10,156 nucleotides of DNA, taken from assembly GCA_021803885.1 (NCBI GenBank), contig JAJZKY010000118.1:1-10156 (forward strand), given 5' to 3'. Positions within the stretch are counted from its first letter, which is position 1, and every line of letters starts with the position of its first letter. Below, one piece after another: positions 1 through 7,918 of the stretch. The position numbers and the translations under genes were made by a program. The stretch comes from Planctomycetota bacterium (GTDB lineage: Bacteria > Planctomycetota > Phycisphaerae > WQYP01 > JAJZKY01). The notes beneath the pieces are model-generated. The model had not been told where the DNA came from. It made no database searches and saw only the letters and a list, made by a program, of their open reading frames with translations.

Positions 1-2
1 AT

Positions 3-1076
3 CCTTTAAATCTGTATTGGACAGGCATGGGTGGCAAGAGATCGGCTAATTTATTGACGAAGCTTTTCAAATTTGCGGACTGGCTAGAACACCAAGGATT
101 TGGACTGCTACATGGATTGACCGTGCCGGCAAATCTTACAGACCGTGTTTGCTACGTCCGCGCATTCAACAAGAGAAAGGCCGCATCGCTTCTAGGTCAC
201 TTGAAGAGGATGCAAGAGATGCCGGAGCGGGTGGGCCTCCACAAGCGTGCTCGGCGCCGTGAACCAATCGTCATGGATGACCTCCACGCATTTCCAGAGG
301 AGATTCTTCCTCGCCTCCTGACACAAGGCTTTGCGCGTGGGGGTGCTGCCACAGCAACAAAGATCGAGCTGCGGTATGACATCCAGAGCATCTTGATGGT
401 CTTGATCATGCATTTCGGCGGTCTTCGAATCAGCGAGGTCTGCCATCTATGGACGCCGGACATCAGGGTCGGCGAACGTGGATGTCAGATCGATCTATTT
501 CATCCATCCGACGGTAAGATTGTCTGGCGCGGAAAAGCAATAAGACGGGCTGAGTATCTCATGCTACACGGCATGCGGCCGCTCACTGAAAGCCATGGCA
601 ACAATCGCGTCGGCTGGAAAGGCTCACTAATTACCAACGGGCGAATGATGAGTTCCAGGATCTTCCTGGTCCCACCTGAAATCTCCGAGCAGATCCGGAT
701 CCTGTACCAGTTGCACGTCGCAACCCGCCCATCCTCCGAGAACGGGCACCCTTGGCTCTTTGTCAAAGATAACGGGAGGCCGATGACCCCGAAAGCCTTC
801 AAAGAGCATCACGAACGCGCACTGCGCCGGATCGGCTATGAACCGAATAGCATTGACGGTCTCGACATGCACGGCCATCGCCACTCGTACGGCCATAGAA
901 TTGGTAGAATTTTCGAGAAAAAGGACATCATGGTCATGATGCGACACACCAGCCCCTTCTCGCAAGAAGCGTACAAGCAGATGAGCGAAAATGGGTGGGT
1001 AAAACGCATAGACGAAGCGTTGCGTGACTCCGTATTTAACGCACCGCTTCTCCCGCTTTTTGATTCCGGGGGGTGA
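3..1076 (+). CDS. Tyrosine recombinase / site-specific integrase, GmtY- or TnpA-like (5' partial)
   Basis: Predicted DNA breaking-rejoining enzyme of the tyrosine recombinase family, which cuts and rejoins DNA through a covalent 3'-phosphotyrosine. Counting from the ATG at 27, the catalytic residues are all visible: Arg134 in GLRISEV, the HxxR motif HGHR at 282-285, His307 in RHTSPF and the nucleophile Tyr316 in EAYKQ. Residues 1-70 look like the helical core-binding (SAM-like) domain. The reading frame stays open to the left edge with no stop, and the helical domain seems to lack its first part, so the true start is probably outside the window; ATG 27 is the first start visible. The stop overlaps the next gene by 4 nt, so the two are co-translated. 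A segment with HPSDGK and AEYL between the Arg and His boxes recalls, from memory, GmtY recombinases of the gamma-mobile-trio. Position in the cluster also fits TnpA of Tn554. The enzyme class is secure; the subfamily is not. Confidence 0.88.
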   Translation, partial: PLNLYWTGMGGKRSANLLTKLFKFADWLEHQGFGLLHGLTVPANLTDRVCYVRAFNKRKAASLLGHLKRMQEMPERVGLHKRARRREPIVMDDLHAFPEEILPRLLTQGFARGGAATATKIELRYDIQSILMVLIMHFGGLRISEVCHLWTPDIRVGERGCQIDLFHPSDGKIVWRGKAIRRAEYLMLHGMRPLTESHGNNRVGWKGSLITNGRMMSSRIFLVPPEISEQIRILYQLHVATRPSSENGHPWLFVKDNGRPMTPKAFKEHHERALRRIGYEPNSIDGLDMHGHRHSYGHRIGRIFEKKDIMVMMRHTSPFSQEAYKQMSENGWVKRIDEALRDSVFNAPLLPLFDSGG

Positions 1077-4000
1077 CACGCGTGTACAGATACCTGACAA
1101 CAGACTACAAAGTTGAGATTAGCCCGGCGACTGGCCGGGAAATCAAGATTAACCCGTCCTTAACGAAATTCCTGATTGTTCCGGAACCAAATTCGATAAA
1201 AAGAGCCTATCGGCGTATTCGCGCCATGCTCGATGACATCGTGGCAGAGCATGGGCGCAGTCAAGCCTACCTATCACTCACCCTTGACAAACACACGATG
1301 ACAGTCGTTGAGACGCATTATAAAGATAACGATCAGATTGTCTCCAGGCTTGATGAAGCCATTGGCGCCGTTATCGAATGGCGGCGGGAAATTAAAACGA
1401 AAATTAAAGACAAAACCGCATCGTCAATTGAAAAACGACGTTCGGCTGGCGAAATGGTGTGTTTCATGAAATTCATTGCCATCCTTCGCGATGAAGAGGT
1501 GTTAGCTTGGCCGTCTTATCGTAATCTTCTGTGTACTGAGGAGGACGGGCGTCACCGCTCGGAGCACACGGTTATCTCAGGTTTTTTCCTGGGGGCCCTT
1601 AAGCCGCTGCTAGACCAAACCGAGACCTATATAAGGTCGCGTGATCACCATGCGTCGGTCAGAGTAATATATGAGTGGATCTTCAGCAGGCTTGGTATCA
1701 CCTGCTTTGCTGACTTATCGGAAAACGTGTTGGGTGATGATCTTCGTAAAGGCAAGGCAGCAGCTGGATACTATGGGCTCAAAGCGCACGATGCTTTAAA
1801 CGCATTTTACAAGACCGAAGGCCACCCCGAACTTTGCTTCCCAACCGCCAAATATTCAAGGATCGGTCAGGACAAAATCACGGACGGCATTGACGAGGTA
1901 ACGTATCTTTTCCCAACAATGGCGCAATGGGTCGAGATCGCAAAGGAATTTGTCGGACAGAGCACCGGTCAGAAGAAGACTATGCTGTCTGGTTTGCGCA
2001 GCTTGTTGCAACAAATTGCTGAGCGTGGACCAGATTTTCATGATCCGAGATTTGTATTTCGAAATGCAGAACGTCTATCTGATCTGAATATCACGAATTC
2101 CCACTATAAAAAACTCTACAGGGGCTTTTTCAAGTTCGCCATGGAAAGCCGCAGTGTTTCGGAAATACTTCCCGATGGACGGGTCGCTGTTGAAGCGGGA
2201 TTTTCCAACCCGATAGATCGTATAGGTGCAGTAAGCAACTCAACCGCGGCCATCGAGTCGATGACACCGGCGCTCCCGACCTGGTTGATGCATCAAATGA
2301 AGCAGGTATTGGTTGAGGATAACTTCAGGTTCGGCCGTACACTCCATGTCAAAGGCATTGTGCCGGCGATTGACCGCCATATCCAACTAGATGGTCGTCC
2401 TATCTTCTGCCCTGTACGGAGTATCTATATGCTCCTGAAGCTTACGCTGCCGGTGCGTGGCCACCAGTTGCGCTGCCTTGATTCAGGTGAAGGGGATGAC
2501 CGTCGCTATGAGGTTGATCCGGAGGTCGTTGAACGTGCTGTTTTTGAGCAGACCTTTCCCGACGAGTTGCGCAAAGGAAAGTGGGCTATCAACAACGGGC
2601 AACTCGCAAGGCGAATCAGGCACTCACGGAAGATATTAGGGCAGCGGGTCCTTGGTCAGGGCACTCTTACCCAGCGGGTCGATAATGAAGGAGCACCATT
2701 TCTCGGGTTATATATCAATACAAACAAGACGGCAGACCAAGGGAAGATAGGCAACGAGGCGGGATATCATATCCCCTGGGTCAGTTCTGAAGCCGTCGCA
2801 TATATTTTATATATGCGAAACTGGTGGGAAACAAATGCACCATTAGAGGTGCTTACCTCCTGGTCTGATATAACTGAAAGATATTTTAAGCAAATGGATC
2901 GCTTTTATCTGGCAGGCCGCCCTGATACAGCGTTTTTATTTCGGCAGCCTAGAAGCTCGATCGGCGCACCGTTGCAAATGCATCAAATCGAATATTTTTG
3001 GGACGCCTTAATGGCAGAAATGCAGGCACGCTTGCAAAAGCAAGGCATAACGGGAATAGATGGGCAGGAAATTAAGCTAGGTGAATTTGTTGAAAGAAAG
3101 AGTGCAGGTAATAAAACGGACGTAGCCGACAGAACTGTATTTAGGCCTTATTATACACTTCACTCAATTCGTCACGGATTGATTACTGCATTGGTGCAGG
3201 ACGAGCGGATCCCAGTTGAGATCGTCATGAAGCTGGTTGGTCATGCCTCGATGGTTATGACTCTGTGGTATACCAAATTCTCTGACAGACACTTTCGCGA
3301 TGCCATGGAGAACGCCGCCCCAGCGCTCAAGGGGCAAATGGATGATTTCCTCGCCTCGCTGGCGGAACTCGACGACGGGACACGGGAGCGGCTCATATTC
3401 AACAGCCCGAATTGCTACGCCTATTTGAAGGATTATCCTAAGGCTTCTCACACTATAACGGATCTCGGCGTATGTCCGAATGGTGCCCAGATGTGCCATG
3501 TCGGGGGAATAGAGGTGAAGGATGACGGGGAGTCCGCGAGAGAAGGTGGCTCTCCGAAATATAAATCTCTGCGTCCGATGAATTGCGTGCGGTGCCGCTT
3601 CCTCGTCACTGGACCGGCCTATCTACATAATCTTATCAATTACTTTCACCAAGTCGGCTGGGCTCTACGGGAGAAATCTGTTGCACTGAATAAGCAGTTC
3701 GATGCTTGTGATCGACTGGAACATGGGACCGACGAAGTGAGGCGACAAGGAAGAGAAGTCGCTGCCAAGATGAATGCACTGCGCGTCGCCACGGAGCGAC
3801 GGCAGGCCCTCGAACACGAGATCAGGGACATTGTTGACGACTGGTCAGCAACCTTTCGTTTGATCGAGGATTGTATCGCTATCGCGCGCAAAAGAGCTCT
3901 GGGCGATAGCGAGAAGGCTTTGTTACTCGTCAACGATTTTGCGAGTTTTACGGATAGCTTGGTGTCTGTGGATAGCGGCGAAACCACTGTGTTGGAACTT

Positions 4001-4450
4001 GCGGATTGGATATGCCAGGCAGCCGAAGTTATGCAAAGCAATGTATTGACCGAGGTATTGTCCGCAGCCAGCGCTGAACGCCTCAAGCATCTCGACCGGA
4101 TCTTGAAGCGCCAAGGTATCGATCCGGTTTTTTTTGATCTTGATGAGGAAGTTGCCAGAGGTGTCGCCAATGAGATGGCTTATCGCCTCTACCATGAGCT
4201 TGGTCGGCAGGATGCCAACCGTATCGCTGCGGGCAATGCAACGCTGAAGGACCTTCGCATGGAACGGGCGCAACGCGGCCTTGATGATCGACCGATTCTT
4301 GCGGTCGAGACCCTGTTGCGGCAGGTCGGCCAGAACCCAAAGGTATTGCTTGAGGGCCCGCCTCCTTCAGAATTCGGATCTGCCGCCATGAAGCGATTGG
4401 AACTACCGCGTCCGAAGTTGCAGACTACAGAGAGCCGCAAACGGTCATGA
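1073..4450 (+). CDS. Very large second tyrosine recombinase, GmtZ/VPA1269- or TnpB-like
   Basis: A 1125-residue protein with a tyrosine recombinase core in its middle. Arg462 (PVRGHQ) is the likely first catalytic Arg. It is followed by HSIR at 697-700, Gly-His at 723-724 and the nucleophile Tyr733 (LWYTK). The 460 residues before the core are unassigned. After the core lies a possible zinc-binding cluster (Cys801, Cys808, Cys838, Cys841, as C-x6-C and C-x2-C), then a charged helical stretch around 855-930 that looks like a coiled coil, then a helical tail. It is about three times the size of an ordinary integrase and larger than TnpB of Tn554 (about 630 aa). The large integrase of gamma-mobile-trio elements is a closer size match, recalled and not tested. 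The chosen start is GTG 1073, which overlaps the upstream stop as GTGA like the other junctions. GTG 1082, with a G-run 8 nt upstream, is an alternative. It probably acts together with the recombinase encoded before it. Confidence 0.85.
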   Translation: MTRVYRYLTTDYKVEISPATGREIKINPSLTKFLIVPEPNSIKRAYRRIRAMLDDIVAEHGRSQAYLSLTLDKHTMTVVETHYKDNDQIVSRLDEAIGAVIEWRREIKTKIKDKTASSIEKRRSAGEMVCFMKFIAILRDEEVLAWPSYRNLLCTEEDGRHRSEHTVISGFFLGALKPLLDQTETYIRSRDHHASVRVIYEWIFSRLGITCFADLSENVLGDDLRKGKAAAGYYGLKAHDALNAFYKTEGHPELCFPTAKYSRIGQDKITDGIDEVTYLFPTMAQWVEIAKEFVGQSTGQKKTMLSGLRSLLQQIAERGPDFHDPRFVFRNAERLSDLNITNSHYKKLYRGFFKFAMESRSVSEILPDGRVAVEAGFSNPIDRIGAVSNSTAAIESMTPALPTWLMHQMKQVLVEDNFRFGRTLHVKGIVPAIDRHIQLDGRPIFCPVRSIYMLLKLTLPVRGHQLRCLDSGEGDDRRYEVDPEVVERAVFEQTFPDELRKGKWAINNGQLARRIRHSRKILGQRVLGQGTLTQRVDNEGAPFLGLYINTNKTADQGKIGNEAGYHIPWVSSEAVAYILYMRNWWETNAPLEVLTSWSDITERYFKQMDRFYLAGRPDTAFLFRQPRSSIGAPLQMHQIEYFWDALMAEMQARLQKQGITGIDGQEIKLGEFVERKSAGNKTDVADRTVFRPYYTLHSIRHGLITALVQDERIPVEIVMKLVGHASMVMTLWYTKFSDRHFRDAMENAAPALKGQMDDFLASLAELDDGTRERLIFNSPNCYAYLKDYPKASHTITDLGVCPNGAQMCHVGGIEVKDDGESAREGGSPKYKSLRPMNCVRCRFLVTGPAYLHNLINYFHQVGWALREKSVALNKQFDACDRLEHGTDEVRRQGREVAAKMNALRVATERRQALEHEIRDIVDDWSATFRLIEDCIAIARKRALGDSEKALLLVNDFASFTDSLVSVDSGETTVLELADWICQAAEVMQSNVLTEVLSAASAERLKHLDRILKRQGIDPVFFDLDEEVARGVANEMAYRLYHELGRQDANRIAAGNATLKDLRMERAQRGLDDRPILAVETLLRQVGQNPKVLLEGPPPSEFGSAAMKRLELPRPKLQTTESRKRS

Positions 4451-4908
4451 CGAGGCGCAACGTCGAGGAGGAGATTACCGCCAGACTGGATAAAATGTTA
4501 TCCTTTGAACAACCATTGCCGGCGACGTCCGACGGCAAGGTAAACGTTGCGGCGTTGGTTAGAATGCTCGGCCTAAAGGCCGCAGACACGCAGTATTTCC
4601 ACAAAATTGATTCGATAAAAACAGCCGTCAATGCGCTCGCGGCCGAGCAAGGCTTAGCTCCTATTGGTGCCCGCACTGAACAGGCTGCCGCAGACAAGAA
4701 GCTGCTGAACCGGATAGCTGAGCAAGGGAGACGTGCAAGAGAGATCGAAATTGGTGCGATCACCAACGCGTCTCTCGTCGAGGCTTTGAGCGAGGATCTG
4801 CGCGGAGCGAGGGCCGAGATCGTGCGGCTGCGCCGGGAAAACACCTCGCTACGCGAGCGACTCGCCATGGTCGAAGATTGCGGATTTCTTTTCGGCGATC
4901 AGCCATGA
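4447..4908 (+). CDS. Small coiled-coil protein, TnpC-like accessory factor
   Basis: A 153-residue protein of unknown biochemical role. Residues 30-75 form a compact region (VNVAALVRMLGL, then IDSIKTAVNALA) that could bind DNA. Residues 80-145 are highly charged with heptad-spaced Leu, Ile and Val and should form a coiled coil, hence probably a dimer. No catalytic motif, signal peptide or membrane segment is seen. It overlaps the large recombinase gene by ATGA and overlaps the helicase gene by ATGA at its own end. A small coiled-coil protein encoded right after two tyrosine recombinases matches TnpC of Tn554, which affects transposition efficiency and orientation. Small 'VPA1267-family' proteins near gamma-mobile-trio genes are another possible relative, from memory. 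The gene is supported by its tight fit in the operon; the function is inferred from position. Confidence 0.72.
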   Translation: MTRRNVEEEITARLDKMLSFEQPLPATSDGKVNVAALVRMLGLKAADTQYFHKIDSIKTAVNALAAEQGLAPIGARTEQAAADKKLLNRIAEQGRRAREIEIGAITNASLVEALSEDLRGARAEIVRLRRENTSLRERLAMVEDCGFLFGDQP

Positions 4909-7067
4909 TCGTGGAAATTGCGGTCGACCGTATTTTGGTGAAGTCGGCGACTTTCATCATCTTCGCGGGCGCAGCAGCCGATGGCCAACGCCTGATCGTG
5001 AAGAGTGCAGAACCCGTTCTGCCGGCGATCGGTGAGGTCTACCAGGTGGATGGCGAAGCCAAGGATTTTCGTGACCAACGTGGATATGTCCATCGCCAAA
5101 TTGAGGCGCGATATATCAGTCGGGTCCGGATTTCCGGCAAATTGATCGCACCGTGGCTGAGGACGCTGCCTGGGGTCGGCGTGGAACGCGCCAGGCGCCT
5201 TTTGATGGTCTACGGTAGCGAAGTGCTGGATGTGCTGACAGACCTCTCCAAGAATGAGGAATTGGCCGCGGTGATCTCGCCGGCCCGCCCGAATCTGGGC
5301 AGGAAGCTGGTGAGTTTGATTCAAAGTCGGCTGATTGGGTTCAGGACCGAAGAGGAAGCCGCTTTCGATGAAGGGCAGTTCTATCGCTCGCTCGAGGAAT
5401 ACGGGGTGTCAGAGGTCCGACTGGCAAGACGACTATGGCGGCTTTTCGGCGGCAATCAAGGTTGGGCTGGTCTGTTGGTCGACCCGTATATTTTGGCCGC
5501 CTTTACCGATTGGAAGTCGGCGGATGAATTTGGAAAGCGCATTCTTGTTGTTCGGTGCGGTTCGCTCGCTATTGGTGACCATCCCTCTCGCTTGATCGGG
5601 GCATGCGCATCTGCTTGGAGCGAAATCCTCTCAAGAGGAGAGACCGCATGTGGCCGCGAGAGTTTCGTTGAAGTGCTGGCGCATCGGATTCCGAACCCGC
5701 TGGACGCCCTCTCCCTCGCCCTAAAGCGGGGCCTAATCCAAGAATTTGGCCACCATCTTTGTCCCAAGGGTATCGCCTTTCTCGAGCGAGAGGTCCTACA
5801 TGGATTCCATCGTCTACACGGTCGCGCTGAGCAGGTGCCCGATGTCGATGGTCTTATCGACAGAGCTCAAACTACTGCAGGTTTGCGCATGACAAGCGAG
5901 CAAACCGACGCACTGAGGTTTGCCATTAAGAACCCAGTTTGCTGCCTGCAAGGCGGCGCAGGAACTGGGAAAACGACGATTTTGCGGGTCTTGGTTCGTG
6001 CCTGGGAACAATGCGGCGGCGACGTCATCATCGCCACGATAGCCGGAAAGGCTGCTCTGCGGGCGAGCCGAGCGACCGGCAAACTGGCATATACGATGGC
6101 ACGATTGATGGGCGGAATTGAGCGAAAGAAAGGACTATCCAAGGAGGGGCGCTTTGATGCAGCCAAAGCTATCGAAACCCCAGCGATCGGATCGCAAACA
6201 CTTATCATTCTTGATGAAGCTTCAATGGTAGACCTAGCGGCTATCCGATCCTTATTGGACCTCGCGCCCGACGGCGCCCGCCTGGTCCTTGTTGGAGATT
6301 TTGGCCAGCTTCCTCCGGTTGGCTTGGGTCAAGTTTTCCACGATCTCGTGTCCTCAGGCTGGTATACAGCCACGTTGTCCACGCCGCTTCGACAAGCTAA
6401 GGAGAATCCGATAGTCGCCGCTGCGTGGGCGATTCGTAACGGCTTACTGCCGGGATTGCCCCCCTATCGTGGGGCCGCTCAGGGTGTTTTCCATCTTCCC
6501 TGCCCCACTAAGGAAATCGGTCTTAGAATCCAGCGTTTGAAAAGAGACTTCCCCGACGATGTGATGACGATCACGGCGCTTCGGGCAACCGCGGCGGCAA
6601 TCAACGAAGAAGCAGCTCGGTCACTCGCAGCAATGGGCATCGAGGGGCAACGACTAGGGCCGAATTGCCCATTCGTCGCCATCGGGGAACCCGTGATTAT
6701 GTCGCGCAATTTCTATGCGCACGGCTTGATGAATGGGCAAACTGGGACCGTCACAGCGATCGACCCTGTGACGATTAGATGGGACGGTGAGGAACAGGCA
6801 CGAGAGGTCGACCCCGATTATATTGCGGAAATTGAGCCGGCTCATGCGATCACCTGCCACCGTGCCCAGGGCAGCGAAGCCGACGTCGTTATTGTCAGCC
6901 TCGATAGCGCGCATCTTATAACTAGGAACTGGCTTTATACGGCCGTAACCAGGGCACGAAAGACAGCCATTTTCGTTGGGCCGAGTTCGACCATTACAGA
7001 TGGTGTCGCCAAAATCACATCCCGCGCTACGGGTTTAAGGCTGATGTTGGAACGGGAGGCGGCATGA
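4905..7067 (+). CDS. RecD2-like SF1B DNA helicase
   Basis: Predicted ATP-dependent 5'-3' DNA helicase of the RecD/TraA superfamily 1B, 720 residues, close to the 715 of Deinococcus RecD2. The N-terminal 70 residues look like a small beta domain. A helix-hairpin-helix (LPGVG, 88-92) follows, with a RecD2-type DPY motif further on. Helicase motifs are complete: Walker A GGAGTGKT 350-357; Walker B LIILDEAS 433-440 with Asp437 and Glu438; motif III GDFGQLPPV 464-472; TPLRQ 493-497; motif V HRAQGSE 652-658; motif VI YTAVTRAR 678-685. All residues expected for ATP hydrolysis are present. ATG 4905 was chosen because it overlaps the upstream stop as ATGA; an in-frame TTG at 4878 would add nine residues but fits less well. 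No RecB or RecC is nearby, so this is the stand-alone RecD2 type, not the RecBCD subunit. Within the operon it could process DNA ends or intermediates during movement of the element, or serve as repair cargo. Confidence 0.88.
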   Translation: MIVEIAVDRILVKSATFIIFAGAAADGQRLIVKSAEPVLPAIGEVYQVDGEAKDFRDQRGYVHRQIEARYISRVRISGKLIAPWLRTLPGVGVERARRLLMVYGSEVLDVLTDLSKNEELAAVISPARPNLGRKLVSLIQSRLIGFRTEEEAAFDEGQFYRSLEEYGVSEVRLARRLWRLFGGNQGWAGLLVDPYILAAFTDWKSADEFGKRILVVRCGSLAIGDHPSRLIGACASAWSEILSRGETACGRESFVEVLAHRIPNPLDALSLALKRGLIQEFGHHLCPKGIAFLEREVLHGFHRLHGRAEQVPDVDGLIDRAQTTAGLRMTSEQTDALRFAIKNPVCCLQGGAGTGKTTILRVLVRAWEQCGGDVIIATIAGKAALRASRATGKLAYTMARLMGGIERKKGLSKEGRFDAAKAIETPAIGSQTLIILDEASMVDLAAIRSLLDLAPDGARLVLVGDFGQLPPVGLGQVFHDLVSSGWYTATLSTPLRQAKENPIVAAAWAIRNGLLPGLPPYRGAAQGVFHLPCPTKEIGLRIQRLKRDFPDDVMTITALRATAAAINEEAARSLAAMGIEGQRLGPNCPFVAIGEPVIMSRNFYAHGLMNGQTGTVTAIDPVTIRWDGEEQAREVDPDYIAEIEPAHAITCHRAQGSEADVVIVSLDSAHLITRNWLYTAVTRARKTAIFVGPSSTITDGVAKITSRATGLRLMLEREAA

Positions 7068-7756
7068 CTATCGAAGAAGTCAAAGCTCTGAAAGATCGTT
7101 TGGTGGTATCGCGCCATACGCAACGAGCCAAGGATGCCGTCGACGCGATTTGGCTCGCGCTTGAGGCGATGCGCCAGCGGCACGTGGTGACATATGCCGT
7201 CTCAGCCGTCGTGAGGACCGCAGAAGAATTGTGCCCAGGGAAGGCGCCGGCGCTCCAGACCGTACGCAACAAAATGGGCAAAGATTACCGTCAGCTGATT
7301 GATCTATACTCACGGGCCGCAGGTGCAAATCGGCCCGAGGACGCATCGCCAACCTTATCGCGGTACGACCGCGTGATAGATGGCATCGACAACATCGAAA
7401 TTCGGACCCAGATGAAAATCTTGCTTCGGGATTTCACGCGCGAACGTAATCAGGCAAACGTGCTTCGGCAGCTGTTGGCGCGAGTCTCAATTCCAGCTGG
7501 TGGTACACGCCCGCCACCACAAATATCCGGTCCAGAACACGGCGCTTCACTCAATCCGGAAGAAGCGCTTACCGAATTCGATATCAAGTTGATGGAAAAG
7601 CTCAGCGATAAGAAAGAGTTTGAGAGGCGTGGCCTCGAACCCAGAGACAACGGAGAAGTCAGGACCCTCGACGACATGGTTGTCCTTCCTGCCGGGAGTA
7701 CGCAAACCTTTGCGAGGGTTGCAAAATTTCTTCGTTCTTCGAGTTTGGCAGGATGA
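7064..7756 (+). CDS. Protein of unknown function, possibly GmtX-like with a DNA-binding N-terminus
   Basis: A 230-residue protein that closes the operon and overlaps the helicase gene by ATGA. A good ribosome site, GGGAGG, lies at 7054-7059. Residues 15-90 look like a compact helical domain containing the segment TVRNKMGKDYRQLIDLY (about 67-83), similar to DNA-binding N-terminal domains of mobile-element and plasmid proteins. From memory, GmtX of the gamma-mobile-trio has a comparable 'IRNK-G-x-YR-x-LI' segment; this could not be checked. The middle (100-140) is helical and charged. A Pro/Gly-rich linker (about 145-165) precedes a charged tail. There is no signal peptide, membrane segment or enzyme motif. 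The LexA-type site of recA begins 12 bp after its stop. The gene is well supported by position and ribosome site; the function is not known. Confidence 0.75.
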   Translation: MTIEEVKALKDRLVVSRHTQRAKDAVDAIWLALEAMRQRHVVTYAVSAVVRTAEELCPGKAPALQTVRNKMGKDYRQLIDLYSRAAGANRPEDASPTLSRYDRVIDGIDNIEIRTQMKILLRDFTRERNQANVLRQLLARVSIPAGGTRPPPQISGPEHGASLNPEEALTEFDIKLMEKLSDKKEFERRGLEPRDNGEVRTLDDMVVLPAGSTQTFARVAKFLRSSSLAG

Positions 7757-7767
7757 CTCCGCAATAA

Positions 7768-7789
7768 GAACAAAGCACGAACATTGTTC
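7768..7789 (+). promoter_or_regulatory. LexA (SOS) box upstream of recA
   Basis: GAAC at 7768-7771 and GAAC at 7779-7782 are separated by exactly 7 nt, which is the alphaproteobacterial LexA operator, GAAC-N7-GAAC. A further GTTC at 7786-7789 makes a dyad GAAC-ATT-GTTC with the second half. The site lies just upstream of, and next to, the proposed recA -35 element, where LexA binding would block transcription. It predicts that this recA is induced by DNA damage. The motif is short, so chance is possible, but its position before a recA argues against that. Confidence 0.72.
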
Positions 7790-7817
7790 TTGCGTACCTT
7801 GCCATAGTGGATAAAAT
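7790..7817 (+). promoter_or_regulatory. Candidate recA promoter
   Basis: TTGCGT at 7790-7795 could be the -35 and TAAAAT at 7812-7817 the -10, 16 nt apart. The -10 matches the sigma-70 consensus at five of six bases, the -35 only at three. The leader would be about 95 nt. The adjacent LexA-type site supports the assignment. Confidence 0.5.
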
Positions 7818-7905
7818 GCAACCCAACATCGAGGGTGATGGGCTCGAACGCGGAGCAAGCTTACTAAGACAGCTGGGGCAACCACGTCGTGCATGAAACG
7901 AATAC

Positions 7906-7911
7906 AAAGGA
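7906..7911 (+). promoter_or_regulatory. Ribosome binding site that sets the recA start
   Basis: AAAGGA lies 7 nt before the ATG at 7919. An in-frame GTG at 7889 would lengthen the protein by ten residues but has no ribosome site and would read through this one, so ATG 7919 is preferred. Confidence 0.7.
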
Positions 7912-7918
7912 CCATGTT

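Noticed and set aside
627..1100. Long minus-strand reading frame opposite the first recombinase
   Set aside because: It lies over a clear tyrosine recombinase gene, shows no recognisable motif, and is explained as a shadow of that gene. The same holds for minus-strand frames at 3646-4170, 4425-4868 and 9641-10039.
4878..4904. TTG at 4878 as the helicase start
   Set aside because: ATG 4905 gives the same ATGA overlap as the other junctions of the operon, and the nine extra residues lie within the coding end of the previous gene.
5550..5563. GTTC pair as a second LexA box
   Set aside because: The spacing is 6 nt, not 7, and it lies inside the helicase gene.
7889..7918. GTG at 7889 as the recA start
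   Set aside because: It has no ribosome site, and AAAGGA at 7906-7911 is ideally placed for ATG 7919, which gives a normal RecA N-terminus.
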